A stretch of 64,000 nucleotides of DNA from Sipunculus nudus. Lineage: Eukaryota; Annelida; Sipuncula; Golfingiida; Sipunculidae. The stretch lies in assembly GCA_026874595.1 (NCBI GenBank), contig CM049317.1, positions 673,108 to 737,107 of the forward strand, given 5' to 3'. Both the position numbers and the translations under genes were made by a program. Positions 34,651-46,249 of the stretch are shown here, piece after piece. The stretch's first letter is position 1. Every line of letters starts with the position of its first letter. Below the pieces are notes generated by a model, which was not told the DNA's origin, did not search any database, and saw nothing but the letters and a program-made list of their open reading frames with translations.

Positions 34651-35514
34651 CAACACACCTCACTCTATTTCCCATGCCACTCAATCCATGCCTCACTTCA
34701 CCCGTCCCAGTCTGATTTCGGGGGATGCACGTAGTCGCTTGTCGACTACCCGTATTCTAGTTTAGATTTAAGTAAACACAGGAGAACAGGTCAGAAATTC
34801 AATGTATTTTAAAAGTAATCAACAAATGTAAAAACACTACCATGAATTTCACCCTATACTATGACTCTGCATATTGTTTTCTTGTAAGCATTGTTGATTT
34901 AATTTTCAAATACCATGAATACATGGATTTAAGCTATTGGTTCTGAAAGTCTAAGGCAGTTACTCCCCCGCCCACCCCTCCAAAAAAATGGTCAGGTATG
35001 GGAGTTTTACAGGGGGTAATACTATATGATTTATGAATAATTCAGATCAGAGAACAGGCCATCTCCACAGAGTACTGGAGGGCAAGGTGGCGCTTTGCTA
35101 TAGATATATGCCGAAGTGGAGCACACCTGCTGTGTGCCTCTCGCCTGTAGGGACTGAAGAATGACATATTTATCATTTAATACGTTTCATATTAATATGG
35201 ATTTTATTCACCGAGGCTCTTTAAGCTACTTTGATCGTTTATTTTGTCAGCCTTTAGGCTATACACCCTCTAAAGATTCAGTTTACTAATTTCATTTATC
35301 ATACAGTATAATGTATAAACCTAATAATTTTGTTTTTATTTGGAATTTGCAGAAGTGCCCCAGGATCTTAATTGACCCCTTAAAGTTCCAGCTCCGGCCA
35401 AGTTCTGTCCTATATACTGCGCGATTTGTCATAGAATGTCAATATAATTCTGATTCTTTCAGCTACTAACTGCCTCGCCTGCTGGTCATTTTTTTTATTT
35501 ATGCACATATAGCT
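34651..35514. other. Intron sequence, nothing supported
   Basis: AT-rich non-repetitive sequence. A possible minus-strand acceptor near 35140 (CAGTCCCTACAG) is not followed by a convincing exon. Confidence 0.45.
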
Positions 35515-38500
35515 GAAGGTTTAAACACCTGTTAAGATGTTACTGATGACATATGGTGGTGACCAACACATATAACGGAAGGTTTAAACACTTGGTTAGA
35601 TGTAACTGATGACATAAGGTGGAGACCAACACATATAGCTGAAGGTTTAAACACTTGGTTAGATGTAACTGATGACATAAGGTGGTGACCAACACATATA
35701 GCTGAAGGTTTAAACACCTGTTAAGATGTAACTGATGACATAAGGTGGAGACCTACACATATAACGGAAGGTTTAAACACCTGTTAAGATGTTACTGATG
35801 ACATATGGTGGTGACCAACACACATAGCTGAAGGTTTAAACACTTGGTTAGATGTAACTGATGACATAAGGTGGTGACCAACACATATAGCTGAAGGTTT
35901 AAACACCTGTTAAGATGTAACTGATGACATAAGGTGGAGACCTACACATATAACGGAAGGTTTAAACACCTGTTAAGATGTTACTGATGACATAAGGTGG
36001 AGACCTACACATATAGCTGAAGGTTTAAACACCTGTTAAGATGTAACTGATGACATAAGGTGGTGACCAACACATATAGCTGAAGGTTTAAACACCTGTT
36101 AAGATGTTACTGATGACATAAGGTGGTGACCAACACATATAGCTGAAGGTTTAAACACCTGTTAAGATGTTACTGATGACATAAGGTGGAGACCAACACA
36201 TATAGCTGAAGGTTTAAACACCTGTTAAGATGTTACTGATGACATAAGGTGGAGACCAACACATATAGCTGAAGGTTTAAACACCTGTTAAGATGTTACT
36301 GATGACATAAGGTGGAGACCAACACATATAGCTGAAGGTTTAAACACCTGTTAAGATGTTACTGATGACATAAGGTGGAGACCAACACATATAGCTGAAG
36401 GTTTAAACACCTGTTAAGATGTTACTGATGACATATGGTGGTGACCAACACATATAGCTGAAGGTTTAAACACCTGTTAAGATGTTACTGATGACATAAG
36501 GTGGAGACCAACACATATAACGGAAGGTTTAAACACCTGTTAAGATGTTACTGATGACATAAGGTGGAGACCAACACATATAGCTGAAGGTTTAAACACC
36601 TGTTAGGTGTAACTGATGACATAAGGTGGAGACCAACACATATAGCTGAAGGTTTAAACACCTGTTAAGATGTAACTAATGACATATGGTGGCGACCAAC
36701 ACAGATAGCTGAAGGTTTAAACACCTGTTAAGATGTAACTGATGACATATGGTGGTGACCAACACATATAGCTGAAGGTTTAAACACCTGTTAAGATGTA
36801 ACTGATGACATATGGTGGCGACCAACACATATAACGGAAGGTTTAAACACTTGGTTAGATGTAACTGATGACATATGGTGGCGACCAACACATATAACGG
36901 AAGGTTTAAACACTTGGTTAGATGTAACTGATGACATATGGTGGTGACCAACACACATAGCTGAAGGTTTAAACACCTGTTAAGATGTTACTGATGACAT
37001 AAGGTGGAGACCAACACATATAGCTGAAGGTTTAAACACCTGTTAAGATGTTACTGATGACATATGGTGGCGACCAACACATATAACGGAAGGTTTAAAC
37101 ACCTGTTAAGATGTAACTGATGACATAAGGTGGAGACCAACACATATAGCTGAAGGTTTAAACACCTGTTAAGATGTAACTGATGACATAAGGTGGAGAC
37201 CAACACATATAGCTGAAGGTTTAAACACCTGTTAAGATGTAACTGATGACATAAGGTGGAGACCAACACATATAGCTGAAGGTTTAAACACCTGTTAAGA
37301 TGTTACTGATGACATATGGTGGCGACCAACACATATAACGGAAGGTTTAAACACCTGTTAAGATGTAACTGATGACATAAGGTGGAGACCAACACATATA
37401 GCTGAAGGTTTAAACACCTGTTAAGATGTTACTGATGACATAAGGTGGAGACCAACACATATAGCTGAAGGTTTAAACACCTGTTAAGATGTTACTGATG
37501 ACATATGGTGGCGACCAACACATATAACGGAAGGTTTAAACACCTGTTAAGATGTAACTGATGACATAAGGTGGAGACCAACACATATAGCTGAAGGTTT
37601 AAACACCTGTTAAGATGTAACTGATGACATAAGGTGGAGACCAACACATATAACGGAAGGTTTAAACACCTGTTAAGATGTTACTGATGACATAAGGTGG
37701 AGACCAACACATATAGCTGAAGGTTTAAACACCTGTTAAGATGTTACTGATGACATAAGGTGGAGACCAACACATATAGCTGAAGGTTTAAACACCTGTT
37801 AAGATGTTACTGATGACATATGGTGGTGACCAACACATATAGCTGAAGGTTTAAACACCTGTTAAGATGTAACTGATGACATAAGGTGGAGACCTACACA
37901 TATAACGGAAGGTTTAAACACCTGTTAAGATGTTACTGATGACATATGGTGGTGACCAACACATATAGCTGAAGGTTTAAACACCTGTTAAGATGTTACT
38001 GATGACATATGGTGGTGACCAACACATATAGCTGAAGGTTTAAACACCTGTTAAGATGTTACTGATGACATAAGGTGGAGACCAACACATATAGCTGAAG
38101 GTTTAAACACCTGTTAAGATGTTACTGATGACATATGGTGGTGACCAACACATATAGCTGAAGGTTTAAACACCTGGTAAGATGTAACTGATGACATAAG
38201 GTGGAGACCTACACATATAGCTGAAGGTTTAAACACCTGTTAAGATGTTACTGATGACATAAGGTGGAGACCAACACATATAGCTGAAGGTTTAAACACC
38301 TGTTAAGATGTTACTGATGACATAAGGTGGAGACCTACACATATAGCTGAAGGTTTAAACACCTGTTAAGATGTTACTGATGACATAAGGTGGAGACCAA
38401 CACATATAGCTGAAGGTTTAAACACCTGTTAAGATGTTACTGATGACATATGGTGGTGACCAACACATATAGCTGAAGGTTTAAACACCTGTTAAGATGT

Positions 38501-41500
38501 AACTGATGACATAAGGTGGAGACCTACACATATAACGGAAGGTTTAAACACCTGTTAAGATGTTACTGATGACATATGGTGGTGACCAACACATATAGCT
38601 GAAGGTTTAAACACCTGTTAAGATGTTACTGATGACATATGGTGGTGACCAACACATATAGCTGAAGGTTTAAACACCTGTTAAGATGTTACTGATGACA
38701 TATGGTGGTGACCAACACATATAACGGAAGGTTTAAACACTTGGTTAGATGTAACTGATGACATATGGTGGTGACCAACACACATAGCTGAAGGTTTAAA
38801 CACCTGTTAAGATGTTACTGATGACATAAGGTGGAGACCAACACATATAGCTGAAGGTTTAAACACCTGTTAAGATGTTACTGATGACATATGGTGGCGA
38901 CCAACACATATAACGGAAGGTTTAAACACCTGTTAAGATGTAACTGATGACATAAGGTGGAGACCTACACATATAGCTGAAGGTTTAAACACCTGTTAAG
39001 ATGTTACTGATGACATAAGGTGGAGACCAACACATATAGCTGAAGGTTTAAACACCTGTTAAGATGTAACTGATGACATAAGGTGGAGACCTACACATAT
39101 AACGGAAGGTTTAAACACCTGTTAAGATGTTACTGATGACATATGGTGGTGACCAACACATATAGCTGAAGGTTTAAACACCTGTTAAGATGTTACTGAT
39201 GACATATGGTGGTGACCAACACATATAGCTGAAGGTTTAAACACCTGTTAAGATGTTACTGATGACATATGGTGGTGACCAACACATATAGCTGCAGGTT
39301 TAAACACCTGTTAAGATGTAACTGATGACATAAGGTGGAGACCTACACATATAACGGAAGGTTTAAACACCTGTTAAGATGTAACTGATGACATAAGGTG
39401 GAGACCAACACATATAGCTGAAGGTTTAAACACCTGTTAAGATGTAACTGATGACATATGGTGGCGACCAACACATATAATGGAAGGTGTAAACACCTGT
39501 TAAGATGTAACTGATGACATAAGGTGGAGACCAACACATATAGCTGAAAGTTTAAACACCTGTTAAGATGTTACTGATGACATAAGGTGGAGACCAACAC
39601 ATATAGCTGAAGGTTTAAACACCTGTTAAGATGTTACTGATGACATAAGGTGGAGACCTACACATATAGCTGAAGGTTTAAACACCTGTTAAGATGTAAC
39701 TGATGACATATGGTGGTGACCAACACATATAGCTGAAGGTTTAAACACCTGTTAAGATGTAACTGATGACATATGGTGGTGACCAACACATATAGCTGAA
39801 GGTTTAAACACCTGTTAAGATGTAACTGATGACATATGGTGGTGACCAACACATATAGCTGAAGGTTTAAACACCTGTTAAGATGTAACTGATGACATAA
39901 GGTGGAGACCTACACATATAGCTGAAGGTTTAAACACCTGTTAAGATGTAACTGATGACATATGGTGGTGACCAACACATATAGCTGAAGGTTTAAACAC
40001 CTGTTAAGATGTAACTGATGACATATGGTGGTGACCAACACATATAGCTGAAGGTTTAAACACCTGTTAAGATGTAACTGATGACATAAGGTGGAGACCA
40101 ACACATATAGCTGAAGGTTTAAACACCTGTTAAGATGTTACTGATGACATAAGGTGGAGACCTACACATATAGCTGAAGGTTTAAACACCTGTTAAGATG
40201 TTACTGATGACATAAGGTGGAGACCAACACATATAGCTGAAGGTTTAAACACCTGTTAAGATGTAACTGATGACATATGGTGGTGACCAACACATATAGC
40301 TGAAGGTTTAAACACCTGTTAAGATGTTACTGATGACATAAGGTGGAGACCAACACATATAGCTGAAGGTTTAAACACCTGTTAAGATGTAACTGATGAC
40401 ATAAGGTGGAGACCAACACATATAGCTGAAGGTTTAAACACCTGTTAAGATGTTACTGATGACATAAGGTGGAGACCTACACATATAGCTGAAGGTTTAA
40501 ACACCTGTTAAGATGTTACTGATGACATAAGGTGGAGACCAACACATATAGCTGAAGGTTTAAACACCTGTTAAGATGTAACTGATGACATATGGTGGTG
40601 ACCAACACATATAGCTGAAGGTTTAAACACCTGTTAAGATGTTACTGATGACATAAGGTGGAGACCAACACATATAGCTGAAGGTTTAAACACCTGTTAA
40701 GATGTTACTGATGACATAAGGTGGAGACCAACACATATAGCTGAAGGTTTAAACACCTGTTAAGATGTAACTGATGACATATGGTGGTGACCAACACATA
40801 TAGCTGAAGGTTTAAACACCTGTTAAGATGTTACTGATGACATAAGGTGGAGACCAACACATATAGCTGAAGGTTTAAACACCTGTTAAGATGTAACTGA
40901 TGACATAAGGTGGAGACCTACACATATAACGGAAGGTTTAAACACCTGTTAAGATGTTACTGATGACATATGGTGGTGACCAACACATATAGCTGAAGGT
41001 TTAAACACCTGTTAAGATGTAACTGATGACATAAGGTGGAGACCTACACATATAGCTGAAGGTTTAAACACCTGTTAAGATGTTACTGATGACATAAGGT
41101 GGAGACCAACACATATAGCTGAAGGTTTAAACACCTGTTAAGATGTTACTGATGACATAAGGTGGAGACCTACACATATAGCTGAAGGTTTAAACACCTG
41201 TTAAGATGTTACTGATGACATAAGGTGGAGACCAACACATATAGCTGAAGGTTTAAACACCTGTTAAGATGTTACTGATGACATAAGGTGGAGACCAACA
41301 CATATAGCTGAAGGTTTAAACACCTGTTAAGATGTAACTGATGACATAAGGTGGAGACCAACACATATAGCTGAAGGTTTAAACACCTGTTAAGATGTTA
41401 CTGATGACATAAGGTGGAGACCAACACATATAGCTGAAGGTTTAAACACCTGTTAAGATGTTACTGATGACATAAGGTGGCGACCAACACATATAGCTGA

Positions 41501-41950
41501 AGGTTTAAACACCTGTTAAGATGTTACTGATGACATAAGGTGGAGACCAACACATATAGCTGAAGGTTTAAACACCTGTTAAGATGTTACTGATGACATA
41601 TGGTGGCGACCAACACATATAACGGAAGGTTTAAACACCTGGTTAGATGTAACTGATGACATATGGTGGAGACCAACACATATAGCTGAAGGTTTAAACA
41701 CCTGTTAAGATGTAACTGATGACATATGGTGGTGACCAACACATATAACGGAAGGTTTAAACACCTGTTAAGATGTTACTGATGACATATGGTGGTGACC
41801 AACACATATAGCTGAAGGTTTAAACACCTGTTAAGATGTAACTGATGACATAAGGTGGAGACCAACACATATAGCTGAAGGTTTAAACACCTGGTAAGAT
41901 GTAACTGATGACATAAGGTGGAGACCTACACATATAGCTGAAGGTTTAAT
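35515..41950. repeat. 63-bp minisatellite, about 102 copies
   Basis: The plus-strand unit is GAAGGTTTAAACACCTGTTA, AGATGTTACTGATGACATAA, then GGTGGAGACCAACACATATAGCT. Variants are few (TGTTAAGATGTTAC or TGTAAC, GGTGGAGACC or GGTGGTGACC or GGTGGCGACC, TAGCTGAAGG or TAACGGAAGG), so the array is young or homogenised. On the minus strand each unit holds CTTAACAGGTGTTTAAAC, an AG|GT word. No exon with the same junction was found at either border. Period 63 keeps 21-codon frames open; these are not genes. Confidence 0.97.
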
Positions 41951-42357
41951 CATCTGTTTGGAGATAATTATACATTGTCTATAGGAGCCTTTATTCAGGC
42001 GAGGGGCTAGGTCATTCCATGCCACATTTGGAGATTATTATACATTGTCGATTACCATAACGGTTCGAAATTTCCGTAAAATTAATAACAAAGTTTTCAT
42101 GAAATAGGATAATTAATAGTCATTTCTCTTTCGTTTGATTGTGGTTTTTCATCTGTCTGTCTCATTATTTGTCGTTCGCGGACTCTGTTTCTGGCGAGTG
42201 GTCTCCCCCCTCTTTTTTTCTCCTCGGAACATATCCTTTCCTATACAAGTACCATTGTTCACTCTCTACGTGGATATTATTCACAGCTTGGTCATTAACA
42301 ACCAAACATTAATGAGTATTAATTCATGTCGACAAATAACACATGTAAACCACTTAC
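41951..42357. other. Intron sequence with a short direct repeat
   Basis: A word like GGAGATTATTATACATTGTC occurs twice near 41961 and 42029. Otherwise unremarkable. Confidence 0.5.
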
Positions 42358-42473
42358 CCGAGGTGACAGCCGGCTTGCTGAGAGCCGTCATCGTTGAAGC
42401 TTGACCCTCTTGACCTCTGTTTACAAAGCCTCTGGTCCCGGTACGATCCTCTTGATGAACAATATAAACATCA
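42358..42473 (-). CDS. Exon: extracellular Ser/Thr stalk segment, start uncertain
   Basis: A consensus donor GTAAGT lies at 42357-42352 (minus). The open frame ends ASTMTALSKPAVTS plus one base (phase 1 out), matching downstream exons. Two starts are possible. The listed one uses the good acceptor TTTATTGTCTGTAG ending at 42474 (phase 2 in), adding DVYIVHQEDRTGTRGFVN. A shorter one uses ACAGAG ending at 42415 (phase 1 in), giving QEGQASTMTALSKPAVTS, which joins directly to the 45155-45226 exon. The longer form needs the exon at 43970-44031. Alternative splicing is possible. Confidence 0.7.
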
Positions 42474-43969
42474 CTACAGACAATAAATGCGTTATTTTTG
42501 GCTTGAAGTACCCCTTCAAATGCTTTGTGAATTTTAATGAAAACATGAACGGGAGTTATATAAACTGATATGATCCACCTAACTTCGGGACGCCACCTAG
42601 TGGTAGGATTATATTTAGTAACAAAGACGACCGTGAATATCAAATAGTTGACCTCTGACCCGACCCCTTCAGCCACCGTGGGAGGAGATAAACGACTTTT
42701 ATCTGATAAGGCGGACACATATAGTGTGAGTGTATCTTCTGATGATTGTTATTACCATTTATATATACATTTTTTTGCCCGACTTCATCAAAAGCCGCCC
42801 GGCTTTAGGAACGTCCTGGGTTGGCCTTGCTGACATCTTCGGCACAGTCGTAATATGTCATCAGTTTAATCAGATGATAAAGCTGTAGGAAGCAAATCAG
42901 AATCTGTGTGTGTGTGTGTGTGTGTGCGCGAAAGAACTTCATTTTAACCCCTTTGTAAAAAAAACCCTTTAATCCTAATCCTGACATACCATATTTTCTT
43001 GCTCTAATCATGAAGTTCCACTAACATTTTAACCTCATGCAGGGCAGCCTCTTTTTTGGAAATCAGGCAAATTTTCTGCAAGATAATAATCATTTATGAA
43101 ATAAAAACGTTGATAGACAATATCATTACATTTTCAGTTCAACATATGTGACACCTGTACCTGTCACATGATTTTATGATCAGTATGCTTGTAAGAATTG
43201 TGGCCCCCAGCTGAATCTGTTCCGATGGTCTTCCTTTAAACATTACGTATAAAATCATGTTACTTTTGCGATCGGCAAAATATTCAACTACTCCTTTACC
43301 AATTTCAACCTACTTGCGTGAAGGGAGATGTTACCATGATGCGAAATCTGAAATATTATTATTTTCTGACCTACAGGCAACCATTGTTGGTCCTATTTTA
43401 ATATTTCAAATACTGCCAGTCACATGTTTGATATTCTTGTGTAATTCAGCGTCAGGGAGGTACAGCTTTTCCTAAGGTATTTAGGAAGATATTATTATGA
43501 AAAAGGAATGTGACAGCATAATATGTGAAACAGATCATTATTGCTAAAATTGCTTACTTAGTTACTTATTGACAACATTTCTGCAAATTTTCAAGCGATA
43601 GCTGAGGGATTTCTGACATATATATTATAAAACCGTCCCACGTGTCATCTTATTTGCTTCATATGCATAACCTGCCACGCTACAAATATAAATATCTTAA
43701 TAAATTTGCGCTTTCAATATGTTGATGGATAGGCATTTACACCATAGAGTATTTTTCATTGATATACAATTCGTATTTTCTCCTTATCTACACAGACCAG
43801 GTGATCTTGTCAATGCGCCTGTGTTTATGTGAATTCATTGACAAAGCAACACTGACATAGAGCTAATCCCTCTGACTTGATGTATCCGTTAAAGTCGTCT
43901 AACCCGGTTGATGTTGTCACTTTGACCTCGTCTTGTATATCAAACCATACCATTGACATGGATTCCTAC
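42474..43969. other. Intron sequence, only a short (TG)n found
   Basis: A (TG)10 microsatellite lies at 42907-42926. I see no exon with two good borders. The minus-strand frame at 42281-42718 is only partly exon. Confidence 0.5.
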
Positions 43970-44031
43970 CACCCAGCAATGTTTAGGTCGTAGACAATCC
44001 TAATACCAGGAGAAATAAACCCGGTCGGTCT
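43970..44031 (-). CDS. Candidate exon next to an acceptor-derived array
   Basis: Minus-strand acceptor-like GTCGAGCGTATCAG ends at 44032 and donor GTAGGA begins at 43969. It is 62 bp, open only in phase 0, out phase 2: RPTGFISPGIRIVYDLNIAG. The outgoing phase fits the long form of the 42358-42473 exon. The incoming phase does not fit the exon at 45155-45226, so if real it belongs to an alternative transcript or needs an exon I have not found. Its acceptor and first bases are repeated through the adjoining array at 44032-44665. Confidence 0.4.
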
Positions 44032-44665
44032 CTGATACGCTCGACAGAAGGTTAGATGTAAACCCAGTCGGTCTCTGAATTTCTCAAACGAAAGTTAAAT
44101 GAAAACCCAGTCGGTCTCTGATACACTCAATACACTCAATAGAAAGTTAGATGTTAATACCAAAGAGAATAAACCCAGTCGGTCTCTGATACACTAAATA
44201 GAAAGTTAGATGTAAACCCAGTTGGTCTCTGATACACTCAGTATAAAGTTAGATGTTAACACCAGGGGAAATAAACCCAGTAGATCTCTGATACACTAAA
44301 AAGAAAGTTAGATGTAAACCCAGTGGGTCTCTCATACACTCATTGAAGGTTAGATGTAAACCTAGTTGGTCTCTGATACACTCAAATAAAGTTAAATGTT
44401 AATACCAGGAGAACTAAACCAAGTCGGTCTCTGATACACTCAATAGAAAGTTTGATGTTAAAACCAGGGGAAATAAACCCAGTCGGTCTCTGATACAATC
44501 AATAGAAAGTTTGATGTTAAAACCAGGGGAAATAAACCCAGTCGGTCTCTGATACACTCAATAGAAAGTTTGATGTTAAAACCAGGGGAAATAAACCCAG
44601 TCGGTCTCTGATACACTCAATAGAAAGTTAGATGTAAACCAAGTCGGTCTCTGATACACTCATTA
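44032..44665. repeat. Array of 43- and 60-bp units carrying an acceptor-like site
   Basis: The plus-strand unit is AACCCAGTCGGTCTCTGATA, CACTCAATAGAAAGTTTGAT, with an optional GTTAAAACCAGGGGAAATAA. On the minus strand it reads GAGTGTATCAG then AGACCGACTGGGTTTATT, the same junction as the candidate exon at 43970-44031. About 13 units. Confidence 0.92.
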
Positions 44666-44825
44666 CTTCTGTTGGTTGTATTTATAGATGTTTGTATAAT
44701 GTATGTTATTTGATACGTTTTATTACTTGTTAGGTATTGTATAAATTACTTCCGTTGATGTTAATATTTGCTGTTTGATGAACCCAATGTTATAAACGTT
44801 ATTACATCTCCCCCCTCTCTCTATG

Positions 44826-44885
44826 TATATATATATAATATATATAATATAAATAATATATATATAATATACATATATATATATA

Positions 44886-44942
<57 letters not shown>
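44826..44942. repeat. (TA)n microsatellite
   Basis: Nearly pure TA dinucleotides with interspersed AATA. The open frame over it is low complexity. Confidence 0.95.
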
Positions 44943-44945
<3 letters not shown>

Positions 44946-45154
44946 GTACATTTTTGTTACGCTACATTAAATATATGTTGTTATACATTGTGTTGATACT
45001 TACGTTGTATTATGATGCAATATATATATAACATTAATTTACGTGACTAATCATTATATCTGAAGTCATGCATGGGGTTTCTTAATTACGTTCTGTTATT
45101 ATATGTTGATATAACTGATTTGTGTTACTGACATATGATAAAAGTTTAACCTAC

Positions 45155-45226
45155 CTTGTACTTCAGGTTTATTATCTCCTGATCCCTCATTAACTCCTTC
45201 AGGACGTTCACTCCAGATGTCTAAAT
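45155..45226 (-). CDS. Exon: extracellular acidic stalk segment
   Basis: Minus-strand acceptor GATATATCTTTCAG ends at 45227 and donor GTAGGT begins at 45154. It is 72 bp, phase 1 to 1: LDIWSERPEGVNEGS then GDNKPEVQ. Same length and phase class as the exons at 32.2, 28.7 and 25.5 kb. It is the most upstream exon in the window with both borders and an intact frame. The start codon and signal peptide must lie further upstream, probably outside the window. Confidence 0.75.
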
Positions 45227-45827
45227 CTGAAAGATATAAATGTAAAATACAGCACAAAGCCAGTGACTGGTTACATCGTTATGTGCTGATGCAGTTAATC
45301 CCGCATTAAGATATCAACCTGGATTAAACCAGCACTGTGTGGCCAGCCCGCCGTTCATAAACAGGTACAATAAACCTATTTCCCACTTGATAACGTTTGG
45401 TAAAGGAATGCAAATGGATTGCACTTTTCCCTTGAGGTAAGTATATCATTGAACTGAAAACAGGAGATGTATGGCCAAGTCTGTTTTAACCGGTGACTGA
45501 AAAATGGCAGTGAACCGACTCTCAGTACAGGCATGCACTGATACTAGCTTCTCACCTCAGCTGTCATCCTCATTCAAGTAGTGCTCTCCCAGTCCCTTAT
45601 ACATCGCTTGACAGTTCCAGTACACGCTCACCTATATATCCGTGGGCAGCTGGTCATAGAACATCTGTTTCCTTTATAGAGCAGACCATGAACTAATGAT
45701 ACTTGGGGAACTTATGGTAACATTACAGAAGGAGAGGTCAATGATTCCAACCAGTGAGAACATACACACAGATACACACGCTGAACTCTTTCATCTTTAT
45801 TTTAGCATTATTAACACTTGGCTATAC
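45227..45827. other. Intron sequence, nothing supported
   Basis: Mixed composition with no repeat array and no splice-bordered open segment that I can defend. Confidence 0.45.
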
Positions 45828-45914
45828 CTGCTGCCGAGAGCAGTTGTTCTGACTGGCGACCATCGTCTCCCGCTAGAGGCGTTGTCTCAAGCATGGCTCA
45901 GCCTCCAGATGAAT
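45828..45914 (-). pseudogene. Possible decayed or poison stalk exon with in-frame TGA
   Basis: Good borders on the minus strand: acceptor CTCTGTTTTGTCAG ending at 45915 and donor GTATAG at 45827. It is 87 bp, GC-rich in AT-rich surroundings. All three frames contain stops. The phase 1 to 1 frame, the one shared by the neighbouring stalk exons, has a single TGA at codon 5 and otherwise reads AMLETTPLAGDDGRQ then SEQLLSAA, similar in composition to the other stalk exons. It may be a dead duplicate, a regulated poison exon, or a sequence error. Confidence 0.35.
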
Positions 45915-46059
45915 CTGACAAAACAGAGATTATACATAAATATCACAGAACCCCTTGGTACAATAAGCAATCTTACATATACAGATCCCAACACAAATGG
46001 TATGAGATTTGCAATAATATCATGTACCATGACATCAGTCTGTCTGCCTATCTGTTTCA

Positions 46060-46060
46060 T

Positions 46061-46101
<41 letters not shown>

Positions 46102-46102
46102 G
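46060..46102. repeat. (TC)n(TA)n microsatellite
   Basis: A run of CT dinucleotides followed directly by a run of TA dinucleotides. Confidence 0.95.
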
Positions 46103-46188
46103 TATTCACGAATATATAGTAAATAATAAAAAGTAAATATGTTAACTCTGATTGATCATGAACACGTAGTTTATGTTTCTGGACCTAC

Positions 46189-46249
46189 CTGTTCAAGAAA
46201 GGTCCGGATATGAGCTTGTGTCGCCCGTACATCCACCAGTTAACGAGCC
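46189..46249 (-). CDS. Candidate exon, frame uncertain
   Basis: Minus-strand acceptor CTGTAGCTGTATCAG ends at 46250 and donor GTAGGT is at 46188-46183. It is 61 bp. Phase 1 is open throughout (out phase 2) but this does not fit the next exon. Phase 0 would fit the next exon (out phase 1) and reads GSLTGGCTGDTSSYPDLS, Ser/Thr-rich like the stalk, but then has TGA two codons before the donor. Either a decayed exon or part of an alternative form. Confidence 0.35.

Noticed and set aside
35515-41950. CRISPR-like regular array
   Set aside because: Units abut directly with no unique spacers, and the period and variants are those of a minisatellite in animal DNA.
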